Translations under genes and position numbers: made by a program
Assembly (NCBI GenBank): GCA_034440575.1
Contig: JAOTOL010001642.1
Location: 744,001-808,000 of the forward strand
Origin: Imbricaverruca yamaguchii
Taxonomy: Eukaryota; Arthropoda; Thecostraca; Neoverrucidae
Reading direction: 5' to 3'
DNA: 64,000 bases
In this document: piece after piece, positions 35,763 to 48,800 of the stretch
Layout of the letters: the number at the start of each line of letters is the position of its first letter
How positions within the stretch are numbered: the first letter of the stretch is position 1
The notes under the pieces: generated by a model
Told to the model about the DNA's origin: nothing
The model's database searches: none
Seen by the model: only the letters and a program-made list of their open reading frames with translations

Positions 35763-35895
35763 GAACAGATTGAACCGGATCCCTCAGGAGCGTGCGAACG
35801 ATTTTAAATTTGGACCAATATACCGCGAAGAGTTATGTCTTTTGACGCTGGCCTCCGGATACATTTTCGTCTTTTCTTGTGACCGAGGGGATATA
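35763..35895. other. Unique spacer
   Basis: Short non-repetitive segment before an (AT)n tract; nothing recognised. Confidence 0.5.
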
Positions 35896-35927
35896 CATAT
35901 ATATATATACATATTGTATATACATGC

Positions 35928-36001
<74 letters not shown>
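35893..36001. repeat. (AT)n microsatellite
   Basis: ATAC/ATGC-interrupted start, then about 34 uninterrupted AT units. Confidence 0.97.
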
Positions 36002-36002
<1 letters not shown>

Positions 36003-36622
36003 AATGCATACGTTAAGGAGGAAGTGACGCCATTATCAGAGCGCGTTTTGACCACAATGTGTTATTTGTACTCGGCTCAGGGTATTCAATGTTGCTAGTA
36101 CTACGTTCGGAATGCGGGTTGGTTTGCTTCGCTTCTTATGCCTGTGCAACAGCGCTAGCCTGAAGTTGGTAGAGTAGAGCGTGCTGGGATCAATATTTCC
36201 AATATGTCAGCTGGTTCACCAGCCAGCTGTATGTATGCATCAACCACAATCTCACTCAGTCTGTTACATTTCAAGATTTGAAGAGGATGGCATGCTATTT
36301 GTCAGCCTCTTGCTTAAATGTCTATGTAGATTGCAACCTTGCAGACCGATTGTTTTGCAGACTATAGGACACTTACCATTCATCAGTGTCATCACAATGC
36401 TGGAGACAGCTTCGTGCGAAGCGACACAGGAGACAGGGGCGGAGGGAGGGAGGAGGACGGAGTGAGGGGAGGGGGGCGGGCGGGCGGGGCGTAACCAATA
36501 GCGATGCCGGCGTAGCCGATTGTTCTCTGCGCGGCGGGACCGAAGCGACAAAGCAGGCCGTCAGCGTGCTAAGCTGACCGGGCCACGGCCGCACACTGCA
36601 GGTGCACGGTGACAGTGTCGGT
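36002..36622. other. Unique sequence
   Basis: AT-rich then a GGGAGGGAGG/GGCGGGCGGG-rich segment (36435-36490) with G-quadruplex potential on +. No gene recognised. Confidence 0.5.
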
Positions 36623-36624
36623 CA

Positions 36625-36938
36625 TTGCCTCGCCCTCGCCCTCGCCCTCGCCCTGGCTCTCGCCCTCGCCCTCGCCTTCGCCCTCGTCCTTGTCCTCGTC
36701 CTCGTCCTCGTCCTCGCCATCACCCTCGTCCTCGCCCTCGTCTTCGTCCTCGTCCTCGCACCTCGCCCTCGCCCTCGTCCTCGCCATCGCCCTCGCCCTC
36801 GCCCTCGCCCTCGCCCTAGCCCTCGCCCTCGCCCTCGCCCTCGCCCTCGCCCTCGCCCTCGCCATCGCCCACGCCCTCGCCCTCGTCCTCGCCCTCGTCT
36901 CCGCCCTCGCCCTTGCTCTCGCTATCGCCCTAGCCGAC
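36625..36938. repeat. (CTCGCC)n hexamer microsatellite
   Basis: About 50 hexamers, CTCGCC with CTCGTC clusters. It reads Leu-Ala, Pro-Ser and Arg-Pro on + and Glu-Gly/Glu-Asp and Ala-Arg on -. All are frame artefacts of a 6-bp unit without stops. Confidence 0.97.
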
Positions 36939-37500
36939 GCCGCCCCGACGACGCTCATTAATGACGCGCATCTATGATGAATTGCCACAGGACAAGCGAC
37001 AGCTGATGGGCTGCGCCAATGCCCGCCACAAGAGACAATTAGGCCGCACGGTGCGAGGGTCGCGCCAGTGAACCCCGCGGCTGTGGGCGACGCCAGCCAC
37101 CGCGACCGCACTCACTTGGAAGCAGAGCGAACACGGCGGCGGACCGCACTGATTCTCCGCCATGGGGCGTGATGCTTCCCTCGGGAGGCGCTACGCTGCA
37201 GGTGGTCAGTCTGGGGGGCGGCGTCTGCTCGTACCCTGGACACGCCCCTGAGCGGCAGCGCGGTCGGTTAACGGACCACGGCCGAATGCGGTGCTGTATG
37301 AATGGTGTGTGTCAATTCCCCGATGTGTCATAACTCCCGTCACGACTGCAGCTTATCTCGCCTCGGCGCCTGCCGCATGCAGGGGCGAGCTTGGTTTGCA
37401 TTCGATGCTCGTTTATGCATGCCCGTATTTGGAGATTGCTCGTGCTTGCAGACGAGCGGCGCGTCGGAGTCAAGTGCTGAGCTTGCATTGCTAACTAACT
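36939..37500. other. Unique GC-rich sequence
   Basis: No recognised gene or RNA. Confidence 0.5.
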
Positions 37501-37502
37501 AG

Positions 37503-38066
37503 ATGTACCGGCACGTCATGTTCAGGCGTCCACAGGAGCGTAACGACCGCAGCACGTCATGTTCTGACGCCCACAGTGGCTGTAACGACCGCAGAATGCC
37601 GTGTTCAGACGTCTACAGGAGTCATAACGACCGCAGCATGCTGTGTTCAAACGTCTACAGTGGCTGTAATGACCGCGGCATACTGTGCCCAGATGTCTAC
37701 AGAAGCCGTAACGACCGCAGAATGCCATGTTCAAACGTCTGCAGTGGTTGTAACGACCGCAGTATGCCATGTTCAAACGTCTGCAGTGGTTGTAACGACC
37801 GCAGCATGCCATGTTCAAACGTCTGCAGTGGTTGTAACGACCACAGCATTCCATATTCAGACGTCCACAGTGATTATAACGACCTCAGTATGCCATGTTC
37901 AGAATTCCACAGCAGTCGTAACAACGTTAGCATGCCATGTTCAGACGTCCACAGTGATTGTAATGACCTCAGTACGTCATGCTCAGACGTCCACAGTGGC
38001 TGTAACCTCAGCATGTCATGTGCAGATGTCCAGTGGTCCACAGGAGTTGTTGAGATGTCCACAGAA
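37503..38066. repeat. 42-bp minisatellite, about 13 copies
   Basis: The unit is approximately GACGTCTACAGTGGCTGTAA + CGACCGCAGCATGCCATGTTCA. The length is a multiple of 3, so a 217-codon + frame (37503-38156) repeats a 14-residue Cys/Asn/Asp/Ser module ending CSGCNDRSMPC. A second + frame (202 codons) and a - frame (110 codons) are also open. Substitutions change amino acids freely, so I see no sign of coding constraint. Confidence 0.93.
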
Positions 38067-38288
38067 GTCGGAACGACCTCGTCGACACAAAGCAGCACTC
38101 TCTTCGAAATGGCAGCGATATTTATGTTGTGTGTTGAAGGTAAGTTTTTATACTAATGGTTCTAATGTACTCCTAAGAACTTGAAACTTTTCACTTGTTC
38201 GATGGTCGAATTTTTTCCTTCCGTCAATGGCAAGAAAAGTTGTCTGTCTGGGACAAACGCGGCAATATGCGTGTGTAGCCGTTTGCCT
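38067..38288. other. Unique spacer
   Basis: Nothing recognised. Confidence 0.5.
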
Positions 38289-38289
38289 C

Positions 38290-38618
38290 GCCACTGCACC
38301 ACACCTCCGTCACAGGTCCCAGACCGTGGGGTGACCGGCAGGGAGGACAGTACCAGCCGACCCACCACTGCACCACACCTCCGTCACAGGTCCCAGACCG
38401 TGGAGTGACCGACAGGGAGGGCAGTACCAGCCACCCACCACTGCACCACACCTCCGTCACAGGTCCCAGACCGTGGGGTGACCGGCAGGGAGGACAGTAC
38501 CAGCCGACCCACCACTGCACCACACCTCCGTCACAGGTCCCAGACCGTGGGGTGACCGGCAGGGAGGACAGCACCAGCCGACCCCCCACTGCACCACACC
38601 TCCTCCACAGCCGAGTGT
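38290..38618. repeat. 74-bp minisatellite, 4.4 copies
   Basis: Copies start with CCACTGCACCACACC at 38291, 38365, 38438, 38512 and 38586. They are nearly identical, with one 1-base length difference. Confidence 0.96.
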
Positions 38619-39736
38619 GTCTGCCCCAGCCGTCTGCTCTCACCGCCAAAAACAGGCGACGACCGGAGCAAAACACGCGACGTCACCATTTGTCGACCCC
38701 GCCCATAGCTCTAATAGCTCCAATAACTGTCGACCGGCACGCTCGACACGTCACTCCTCTGACACTGAGGGCGTGCTCTGTCCGACCGTGGCCCGGGCGG
38801 CACCTCGAGGAGAGGAGCGACCACCTCAAAACAGCCGGCTGCATCTCATCACCGGACAGTGTCGCGTGTCTCGACAGGTGAGCAAGTGCACCCCCCGTCC
38901 CTCTCTCGCCCAGTGTAAACAGTATGCACGGCCGGCGGACTCTGTCGTCACCGAGCCCGCAATCGTCACCCGGCGGCCACCACCGCCGCCAGTCGAAGCG
39001 CGCGCGCGCGTAAAAAAGGCGCCGGCGGGCTGCCGCCGCGCCGTCAGTGCGCGCGTTTTTCGGACGGCTCCCGCGCCGCGAAGGCGACGCCGACGCCGCG
39101 ACTTTCACGGTGGTGCGCGGCACATGGATGCCTGCGCGCCGCTCCTCCGGCCACTGTGGGTGGCACCCTGCGCTCTATGGCGCCTCTACCGCAAAAAGGC
39201 TTGGCGCCGCGTGCAAAAAGTCGCCAGATGGAGAGATGTGGTGTGAGGTCGGGGCGACCAGGTGCCGAATTGCATTCAGGAGATGTTGGGCAGACGATGT
39301 CACACCAGTGATAGTTGGTGACGCAAACAAGTGATGAGCAGTTCTGTGGTTTTTCTTACAACCCCTGGCTGCCCATTCGTAGCAGAACTCATTCGGATAT
39401 TTCATGCATGTTATACGTTGGCAATGGCCCAAACCCTGCGGCACAGGGTTTATTTCGGAACAATGCAAGGCCCATGACAGCACCTTGCAGTTGCACCACC
39501 TTTTGCCACCTTTGCCTTCTCAGCCACGACAGTGTCTCGACCCCTACAGTGGCAGGACACGGAATGGTCGTCAACGGTGGGTTTGTGACGGCGCCGCTGC
39601 TGTGCGGTCCGCCGTCTCTGGGGCCTCGGCGGTGAATGGGTCGATGACGGGGGCGCATTCCAGACCCCTCCCCATACACCCCATCTCTCCGACCATTCAC
39701 GAGCGGTGGACGTGCGGGCACGTCGGTTCAGAGCCC
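38619..39736. other. Unique sequence with a CpG-rich block
   Basis: The CpG-rich block at about 38980-39130 includes GCGCGCGCGCG. Frames of 209 codons (+, 38617-39246) and 146 codons (-) oppose each other with Arg/Ala/Pro-rich content. It could be a promoter or exon region, but no motif supports it. Confidence 0.45.
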
Positions 39737-39737
39737 G

Positions 39738-40470
39738 GTCAGAGGTCCCGGCCACCACCGTCAGGCGAACACAGCAGACGGGAGACTGAGGTCCCGGCCA
39801 CCACCGTCAGGCGAACACAGCAGACGGGAGACTGAGGTCCCGGCCACCACCGTCAGACGAACACAGCAGACGGGAGACTGAGGTCCCGGCCACCACCGTC
39901 AGACGAACACAGCAGACGGGAGACTGAGGTCCCGGCCACCACCGTCAGGCGAACACAGCAGACGGGAGACTGAGGTCCCGGCCACCACCGTCAGACGAAC
40001 ACAGCAGACGAGAGACTAAGGTTTCGGCCACCACCGTCAGGCGACCAAAGCAGACGGGAGACTGAGGTCCGGGCCACCACCGTCAGACGAACACAGGAGA
40101 CGGGAGACTGAGGTCCGGGTCACCACCGTCAGGCGAACACAGCAGACGAGAGACTGAGGTCCCGGCCACCACCGTCAGGCGACCACAGCAGACGGGAGAC
40201 TGAGGTCCCGCTCCACCACCGTCAGGCGAACACAGCAGACAGGAGACTGAGGTCCCGGCCACCACCGTCAGGCGAACACAGCAGACGGGAGACTGAGGTC
40301 CCGGCCACCACCGTCAGGCGAACACAGCAGACGGGAGACTGAGGTCCCGGCCACCACCGTCAGGCGAACACAGCAGACGGGAGACTGAGGTCCCGGCCAC
40401 CACCGTCAGGCGAACACAGCAGACGGGAGACTGAGGTCCCGGCCACCACCGTCAGGCGACCACGGAATGC
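39738..40470. repeat. 46-bp minisatellite, about 16 copies
   Basis: The unit is GAGGTCCCGGCCACCACCGT + CAGGCGAACACAGCAGACGG + GAGACT. Copies vary at CAGGCGA/CAGACGA and GAACA/GACCA. Homogeneity is high throughout. Confidence 0.97.
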
Positions 40471-40499
40471 TGGATACAATGAGGTACGGGACGTAGTCA

Positions 40500-40765
40500 G
40501 TACACGGGGGCGGAGCGGGCCTAATAATCCGTGACGACTGGGGCGGGGACTGTGTCAGCAGCCAGTGAGGACTAGGACGGGGACTGGGCCAGTAATCTGT
40601 GATGACGAGGATGGGCTTAGTGATCAGTGTGGCCTGGGAGGGGGACAGGAGCCAGTAAAGGCGGGAACGGGGACGGGGACGGGTCAGTGGAGATTGGGGA
40701 GGCCATCGGCAGTGACGGGGATGGGCGTCGACAAAGAACCGATAATGGGTGGCAAGGGAAGGGCG
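40500..40765. repeat. Degenerate GGGGACTGG-rich repeat
   Basis: GACGGGGACTGGGNCAGTAA-like modules recur about seven times at irregular spacing; an old, G-rich decayed array. Confidence 0.65.
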
Positions 40766-41795
40766 ATGGGAGCTACATGAGGACAAACGAAGATGTTAGC
40801 GTGAACGAGAACGGGCATTGGTGAGGAGCGGGCAGGCGTTGGTGAGAAGTGAGAGAAGTGAGAAGCTTTAGCAGACTCTGAGAAAATAGGAACTGGATCG
40901 CATGGGGCCGAGAAACTCGTCGAAAGTTCGACCGGTTGAAGCGTGGACGTGATACCAGCTCAGCCTGTGCCCCAAGAGCAAGTATCACTGGATGTGATAC
41001 CAGCCCAACCTGTGGCCCAAGAGTAAGTTTTAGGTGCAGATTTTCGCTCGAAGAAATCGGAAGCTATATTTGATGTCTTACATGTAAAAATGCAAGCAAT
41101 CTACAGCGTGGCATTGCCCAAGACACGACTAAGGATAAAGCATAGCAGATAACACCGTGTCGCAAAGCATTGTCGGGGACAAAACATGGCCCATAGGCTA
41201 TGCAAAGCCCATCGGGAAGAACGACAAAGCAAGCATTGCGCAGGATATTTGGGAGCAAGGAATATTACGCATGGCAAGAATACGAGCAGGATAACACTGA
41301 GCAGAACCCTAAAGAAAACATTGCACAGGCCCTGTGTATGTACAGAAGGGCATGCATGTAACGCCCCAGGTCAAATTCCGCGCCGCGTGTGCTGGGCCGT
41401 CCAATGTGAGATGCGCCCCGCCCTCGCCCTCCCACGTGCAGGTCAATGACTGACGCGGCAGCTCTCTGACCACCGCGCGCGAGCGGTTACGGCGGCCGAC
41501 ATGGTGGCGTGCCGAGCGACACGACCCAGCCCGCGGCACACGACACGACACGACACAGCCTGCGGCACGCCAGTCGGCCGGTCGGCCGGCGCCGACTGAC
41601 GGTCGGCCGACAGGTCTGGCTCTGGCCGACAGGTCTGGGACTGGCCCAACACGTCCAGCCGTCACGCGCCGACAGCGACGTCCGAACGCAAACACACGAC
41701 AGGAACGCGCTGAAAGGCGCGCGCGAGTGCGAGCAGGGTCACGCCGTCTGTAGCAGCCGCTGCGGTGGCGTCGTCGACCGGGGGGGTTAGGCCCT
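40766..41795. other. Unique sequence
   Basis: AT-leaning then GC-rich after about 41380, with short stutters (ACACG at 41541-41555; GGCCGACAGGTCTGG twice near 41607-41640). No gene called before the LINE fragment. Confidence 0.5.
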
Positions 41796-41798
41796 GGG

Positions 41799-42124
41799 GA
41801 GAGCCAGGGAGTCAGATCGCGAACGAACATGGGCAAGCGACGTTTTTGTAGTCGTGCGGCTAGACTGTATAATGCCTTGCCGCCCGATCTGACTCGGCTA
41901 CCCGTCCCCCTGTTTGGGCCGCACCTAAAACGTCACTTGCGTAGGAACCCGGATTGTGGAGGCACTTAGCGCCTTATTTATGTGTCTGCTTTTATGACTG
42001 TTTGTAGACGTTAACTGAATGTATGATACCTTTGCCGACCTCTTTTTTTATTTGCATGACGTGAGGCTATAATAGCCACGAGCTAATTGTGGATGGCCTT
42101 AATACATGTCTGTATCTGTATCTG
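41799..42124 (+). mobile_element. LINE (non-LTR retrotransposon) 3' end, 5'-truncated
   Basis: It comprises the last codons of a reverse-transcriptase ORF (to the TAG at 41967), a 3' UTR of about 155 bp with GGCTATAATAGCC, and a terminal stutter of GTATCT units at 42107-42124. Severe 5' truncation is typical of target-primed reverse transcription. The C-terminal motif and short tandem tail fit the CR1/L2/Jockey group, but I cannot assign the clade. Confidence 0.6.
41829..41969 (+). CDS. C-terminal fragment of LINE ORF2 (reverse transcriptase)
   Basis: 46 codons from the ATG used here to the TAG; the frame is open upstream to 41754. Family-like residues begin around 41799. It contains SRAARLYNALPPDL followed by FGPHLKRHLRR. 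The pattern aromatic-x-R-A-A-R-L-(W/Y)-N-x-L-P, then F-K-x-x-L-(K/R), closes many non-LTR retrotransposon polyproteins downstream of the polymerase domain. No polymerase or endonuclease domain is present, so this is a dead remnant. The ATG is not a biological start. Confidence 0.55.
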   Translation: MGKRRFCSRAARLYNALPPDLTRLPVPLFGPHLKRHLRRNPDCGGT

Positions 42125-42570
42125 AGCCTGGTGGCCTGGATAAAAATGCAAGGTACAGCAGGGCTCAGTGCGCTTGTGATGGTCACAGGCCAATTTCGTG
42201 TCAAGTTAGGAAGCAAAATGCAAATGTGCTCGCCATGAGGTAAAACATACACACCGCCACAGACGTGCAAACATTCACACATAAACATCGGAAACTAGAC
42301 GAAGCGTACACGGATTCCATTACGAAGCGGACCTATTCCAGTATATGCACCCAGGATCACAAACGCCATAACACTTCATCATCTACGGCCTTCGACCAAC
42401 TCTACCACTTCAACTCTCAGCAACTCCGCTCAGCTCGCTCATCTATACTGATCTTTTTTCAATGCGTAATTCCACTGTAACCCCGTCAACTCTACAATTC
42501 CGTTTCTCGTCTATTTCCTTGACTCAGTACTCCTTGCTTCACTTTACTCTACCTATAACACTTCTTGTTT
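42125..42570. other. Unique spacer
   Basis: No gene recognised between the LINE tail and the second SINE copy. Confidence 0.5.
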
Positions 42571-42728
42571 TGCTTAATGGGTAGCTCACAACGCACTTTA
42601 TGCCCATCCACGGCTAATAGCGCCGCCGACACTGTTTCGCCGGTGGGCCGCGGGACTGAGAAATATCCCGAGTGATGCGAGTGTTGAACACCGGACCTTT
42701 GGTACCCCGCCTCGTCTACAGCACTTAC
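42571..42728 (-). mobile_element. tRNA-derived SINE, copy 2
   Basis: Homologous to 28581-28741 in the same orientation. On + both share ACACTGTTTCG, TGCGAGTGTT, a GCGCCGCC block and a CACTNTATGC segment in the same order and near-equal spacing. The B-box/T-arm equivalent is GTGTTCAACAC. The A-box end is eroded here (about 42700-42728), so the tRNA origin is clearer in copy 1. Confidence 0.65.
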
Positions 42729-42789
42729 ACACCCACACACAAGGCAATAGCCGAGGTCACCAACATAGTTGCTGGCCGGCAAAGCTCAC

Positions 42790-42823
42790 CGCACACACGC
42801 ACACACACACACACACAAACACA

Positions 42824-42863
<40 letters not shown>

Positions 42864-42902
42864 CACACACACACAAACACACACACATACACACACATAT
42901 AT
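42790..42902. repeat. (CA)n microsatellite with internal duplication
   Basis: Three landmark interruptions (CGC, AAA and CAT) recur 58 bp apart (42799/42857, 42817/42875, 42830/42888). A 58-bp block containing the microsatellite was duplicated as a unit. Confidence 0.93.
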
Positions 42903-43876
42903 ACACGGCTGCAGTGCAGTGAACAGGCCCACAGTGGGTCGTCGCAGGAGCTGAATGAACTCCCAGCGGCAGCGGGTTGTACAGCGGTGTAGCCCGTATT
43001 CACAGGTGCCTCCCTCACACGCCAATTACACATCTGGGCACACACCAGGTGCCGCCAGGTCCGCCGCGCCAAACACCCTCTGGCGAGTAGAACAACCGTG
43101 AGCATGTTACCGGTGCCCCCTCCCCCCCCCCCCCCCCCACCGGCGGAGCACTTCATGCATGCCGGTAAGCGTGCGGCAACTCACGCGATCGTGGGCAAAC
43201 AGGCTGCCACGTTACTCGCGTCGATTCGACACGCGATCAAATCTCTTCACACCAGATACGGTCTTTCCTGACAAGGCGCTGACAAGCTGGCATGCGGCTC
43301 TTCGAATATGGGTAGAGTGCCGCTGGGTTACGTCATCAACAGCTGTGATGTAGCGGCGATTATGTGGCAGGTCCAGAACAGTACCTGGTGTGTCGATTAC
43401 CATGGCGACACGGGCTACCTAAAATGTGACAGAATGACTCCAGTTCCGAAACATCGCCTACGTAGCAAATGTAAATAGGGACTCCAGCTGAGAAACCGGT
43501 CGGAAATGACGGCTGAACGGTTCGGTTGGTGCAAGACATCACACTGCAGTCATAATGCTGAACACCAAACACCAAAGGCTGACTTCGTTCGTAAATTTCG
43601 AGTGCTGGTAGACTATCGCCACCGATATGCTACCGTCACTACTGTCCTATCTTAGCATCTCCCAGAATTTGATGTCGCCCACTTGTTGTCCTACTACTGC
43701 ACCTTTTCCAAGTACACTGAAGCCCATGAACAAATATAGGGTGGCGTACAGCTTCGTGCAGGGTGCCATTTTCCCATGAATTCCACCGAAACGCGATAAA
43801 GCTCAGGCTTCCCCATCCCTCTCTCTCCCCTAATTTTTTCAAACTTCTTTCCCTAACTTCCCCACTTCTATCTCCC

Positions 43877-43880
<4 letters not shown>
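42903..43880. other. Unique sequence with a poly-C run
   Basis: A C-run of about 18 lies at 43121-43138. Frames on - (43360-43575, 43639-43842) are short with no recognised motif. Confidence 0.5.
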
Positions 43881-44690
<810 letters not shown>

Positions 44691-44694
44691 CTCC

Positions 44695-45365
44695 GCGACA
44701 CACAGGTGCATGTCCGGCAGGACAGACAGGCACATGTCTGGCACGACAGACAGGCGCATGTCCGGCACGGCAGACAGACCATGTCCGGCACGACAGACAG
44801 GCCATGTCCGGCACGACAGACAGGCCGTGTCCGGCACGACAGACAGGCGCATGTCCGGCACGACAGACGGGCCATGTCCGGCACGACATACGGGCCATGT
44901 CCGGCACGACAGACAGGCGCATGTCCGGCACGACAGACAAGGCCATGTCCGGCACGACAGACAGGCCATGTCCGGCACGACAGACAGGCACATGTCCGGC
45001 ACGACAGACAGGCACATGTCCGGCACGACAGACAGGCCAGGTCCGGCACGAAAGACAGGTACATGTCCGGCACGACAGACAGGCGCATGTCCGGCACGAC
45101 ATACAGGCCATGTCCGGCACGACAGACAGGCCGTGTCCGGCACGACAGACAGGCTGTGTCCGGCACGACAGACAGGCCATGTCCGGCACGACAGACAGGC
45201 GCATGTCCGGCACGACAGACAGGCACAGGTCCGGCACGAAAGACAGGTACATGTCCGGCACGACAGACAGGCGCATGTCCGGCACGACAGACAGGCCGTG
45301 TCCGGCACGACAGACAGGCCATGTCCGGCACGACAGACAGGCCATGTCCGGCACGGCAGACCCAG
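44695..45365. repeat. 23/24-bp minisatellite, about 28 copies, open in all six frames
   Basis: The unit is GCATGTCCGGCACGACAGAC + AGGC. Linker variants (AGGCGC, AGGCAC, AGGC, AGGCCG) make it 23 or 24 bp. Neither strand has a stop trinucleotide in any phase, so frames of 241 to 332 codons run through all six frames. This is a textbook source of false gene models. Confidence 0.97.
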
Positions 45366-46094
45366 CATGTGCGGCGTTTCTCCACCCCTTCTCAGAGACA
45401 CCAGTATCGAATCTCGTCAAACCCAGCGTCCGCAGGAAGCCGCTGGGGTCGCTGGCCACCAACACAGCCGGCGGTGGCGTGTCTGACGCCAGTGGGCGAG
45501 TGGTCGCACCTGGCCGGTGTTGGAGCGCGTGTGGCCAACAGGAAGTGGCGTCACTCAGACAATGTGCGCCCTATTGACCAGATGGCCAGCCGTCGCTGAC
45601 AGTGGCTTACTGCTCGGCAATTGTTCGGGCGTTGGAGGAATATGCGGATAGTTACGGAGTGAGTCGGGACAAACAAAAGCAGCATGCGTTGGATCATCTG
45701 AGCCATAGTCAGCCGCCAGAAACCGACAGCCAGCGATTAGCGGCCAGCAGCCAGCGGCCAGCAGCCAGCGCCCAGCAGCCAGCGGCCATCGGCCAGTGAC
45801 CAGCGGTCAGCGTCTGGCAGCCAGTGGCCGGTGACCAGTATCCAACAGTCGACATTTGCTGGATATTCTCCCTTCTATTTAGATAATGTGAGAGCAAAAC
45901 CAGAAACGCCCTTGGTTATTGGAAGATGTTTATCTAAACTTTCTAGCTACTTCATCCTTTGCAGACTAAGGTTGTCCATTTAATGTTTAAATGGATATTA
46001 AATCGGCTGAGAAGTGTCTTCATAATCCTGTTAAAGTTCATGGTGGTGGAAATTAGATAGCAAACAAGCATAAAGGTAACCTTCATTGACAAGG

Positions 46095-46095
<1 letters not shown>
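45366..46095. other. Unique sequence with a short CAGC repeat
   Basis: At 45718-45840 a CAGCGGCCAGCAGC-type module repeats about eight times. Otherwise unique; no gene recognised. Confidence 0.55.

Positions 46096-46159
<64 letters not shown>
46096..46159. repeat. (AT)n microsatellite
   Basis: About 30 AT units. Confidence 0.98.
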
Positions 46160-46162
<3 letters not shown>

Positions 46163-46461
46163 GCATAATGTGGACATACATTTTCGAATCTCTTCCAATC
46201 CATTTGATGAAGCATTTAAAATACCCACCCTCTTCGCATGCGGATGAGCGTAACTCTCCTCCACAAATTAGGCATTTCCCTAATGTAAACCTACGTGGCT
46301 ACCAGGTTCATTCCACTAGCACATAAGTTTGTTGGCCAGACTAGAAACCACAAGTATATCTGTGAAAAGAAGTATGGCAACATGAGAGCCAATTCGTTAT
46401 CCAATTCTCTCCGTGTTCCGCATGAAACAGATATAAGCATGGATATCCAATCTGTATAACG

Positions 46462-46612
<151 letters not shown>

Positions 46613-46935
46613 TATGAATAAGCTGCCAATACAGATGCAACATACAGTACGTCGGTCCTATATTTATTGGGAGAATGCTATCGGCGTTCCACTGATTCAG
46701 TTCGTCATGCCGTCCGACTTACTCTCAGCACTGATGTTCGACCACGGTGCTCGTGTCGGCCACATGCTGCCACAGACACTACAGGCATCCTGTGTACATA
46801 CCACCCCCACTAACTCGTGGTATGCCACCGCGAGCAGCCCGCCAAGAGTCGCCATCGCCAGCCACCACCGAACCATCGGCAGGTAAGATGGCTCGGTGCG
46901 GTGTGGCCTGCTCCGCGATGCGGTCTGGCCTTGCG
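46613..46935. other. Unique spacer
   Basis: Nothing recognised. Confidence 0.5.
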
Positions 46936-47085
46936 TCGCCGGCGGCTTCCTCGCCGGGCGGCATCCTCGCCGGGCGGCATCCTCGCCGGGGCATCCTCGC
47001 CGGGCGGCATCCTCGCCGGGCGGCATCCTCGCCGGGCGGCTTCCTCGCCGGGCGGCATCCTCGCCGGGCGGCATCGTAATCCAGG
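46936..47085. repeat. 16-bp minisatellite CCTCGCCGGGCGGCAT, about 9 copies
   Basis: Near-perfect CpG-rich copies. One is shortened by two bases (near 46990) and two carry GGCTT instead of GGCAT. Confidence 0.97.
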
Positions 47086-47639
47086 ACACTGATTCAGCGG
47101 GGCAGGAAGCCGGCCGCCGTTCCCACGACAGCCGTTAGACGGCGCGCGCGCAGCGCCCCCAGCTGTGTCGCGGCGGTCCGTCACACAGCGGTGCAGGGCC
47201 GTCACAGTGGGTCAATGGGACGAATTAACAGCGGCGGTGGCGGCGGGCCCACAGTGTCGCCACGACACCGCTGACCCGACGACGCGCCGCGGGGTCGCGT
47301 ACGTACCGTTGGCCTAGTCACCCGCGGCGGCGCAGTGTCACCCGGGCGTGTCACCGGAGCGTCAGCCGCCGCTCTCCGTCTGTGGCGGCGACACGGAGCG
47401 GCACGACATGGGCGGTCTGACCCGACAGGGGCGGTGCGGCCCGCCCGGCGGCCGGCGGTCGGTGCGGCGCCCATGTCGCCGGCGGCTGCGCGGAGTGAAA
47501 GGCGTGCTGGTGCATCGCATGCACGTGCATTTTCGGACACCTCACGACGGCGACCTCATCTGGGCCCGAAGGCCAGCCGTCCGGCCGGCGCTCACGTATT
47601 TGGCGTGCGGGTGAGGTCATGGAGCCGCCGCCGACCACC
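47086..47639. other. CpG-rich unique block
   Basis: Dense CpG without an obvious repeat. Frames of 112 and 100 codons on - and 191 and 88 codons on + overlap, with no domain. Possible CpG-island-like promoter; unproven. Confidence 0.4.
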
Positions 47640-47905
47640 GCACCGCGCCACATCGTCCGCCGGCCTGGCTACCTACCGCCCCGCTCCGCACCGTCCGCCG
47701 GCCTGGCTACCTACCGCCCCGCTCCGCACCGCCCGCCGGCTTGGCTACCCCTCCACCCTGCTCCGCATGCCGCCGCCCGGCCGGCTACCGCACCGCCCGC
47801 CGGACCGGGTACCCGCCGCCCCCTGGCCCGGCTACCTCACCGCCCGTTGGTCGGGCTACTCCGTCGCCGTACTCCGCACCGCCCGCCGGTCCGGCTACCG
47901 AATTC
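47640..47905. repeat. 38-bp degenerate minisatellite, about 7 copies
   Basis: CGCACCGCCCGCCGGCCTGG then CTACCTACCGCCCCGCTC. The left copies are regular and the right copies decay. Confidence 0.9.
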
Positions 47906-48243
47906 AATAGACCCGACGTCGCCAGACTAAACCGGCGACCAAAACCAATTAGCAGCCATCGACGCATTGCCATTCGGACGGCGAATCGCCTGAATGGGCA
48001 GCGCTTTCGGCTTTGAGAGGCGTCAGTCAGCCTTGCAGGCGGCCGGCTGAAAGCCAGCCAGACGCCGGGCTCGTCGTCACATGGACAGGCAGGCGAGCAG
48101 GGAGGGAAGGAGACGTCTATAGGGAACGGTCGACAGCTCTGTGTGGAGGATTCAGCCGTCGTTAGCGCGCTGGGTACGGGTCATCTGTGAACAGAGCTCG
48201 CCGTGTTCAGCCCACGGCTCTACCGCTGGTGATATCTAAATCT
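47906..48243. other. Unique spacer
   Basis: Nothing recognised. Confidence 0.5.
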
Positions 48244-48244
48244 G

Positions 48245-48800
<556 letters not shown>

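Noticed and set aside
36569..37111. Acidic/Arg-Ala repeat protein
   Set aside because: Hexamer (CTCGCC)n artefact; opposing frames are equally open.
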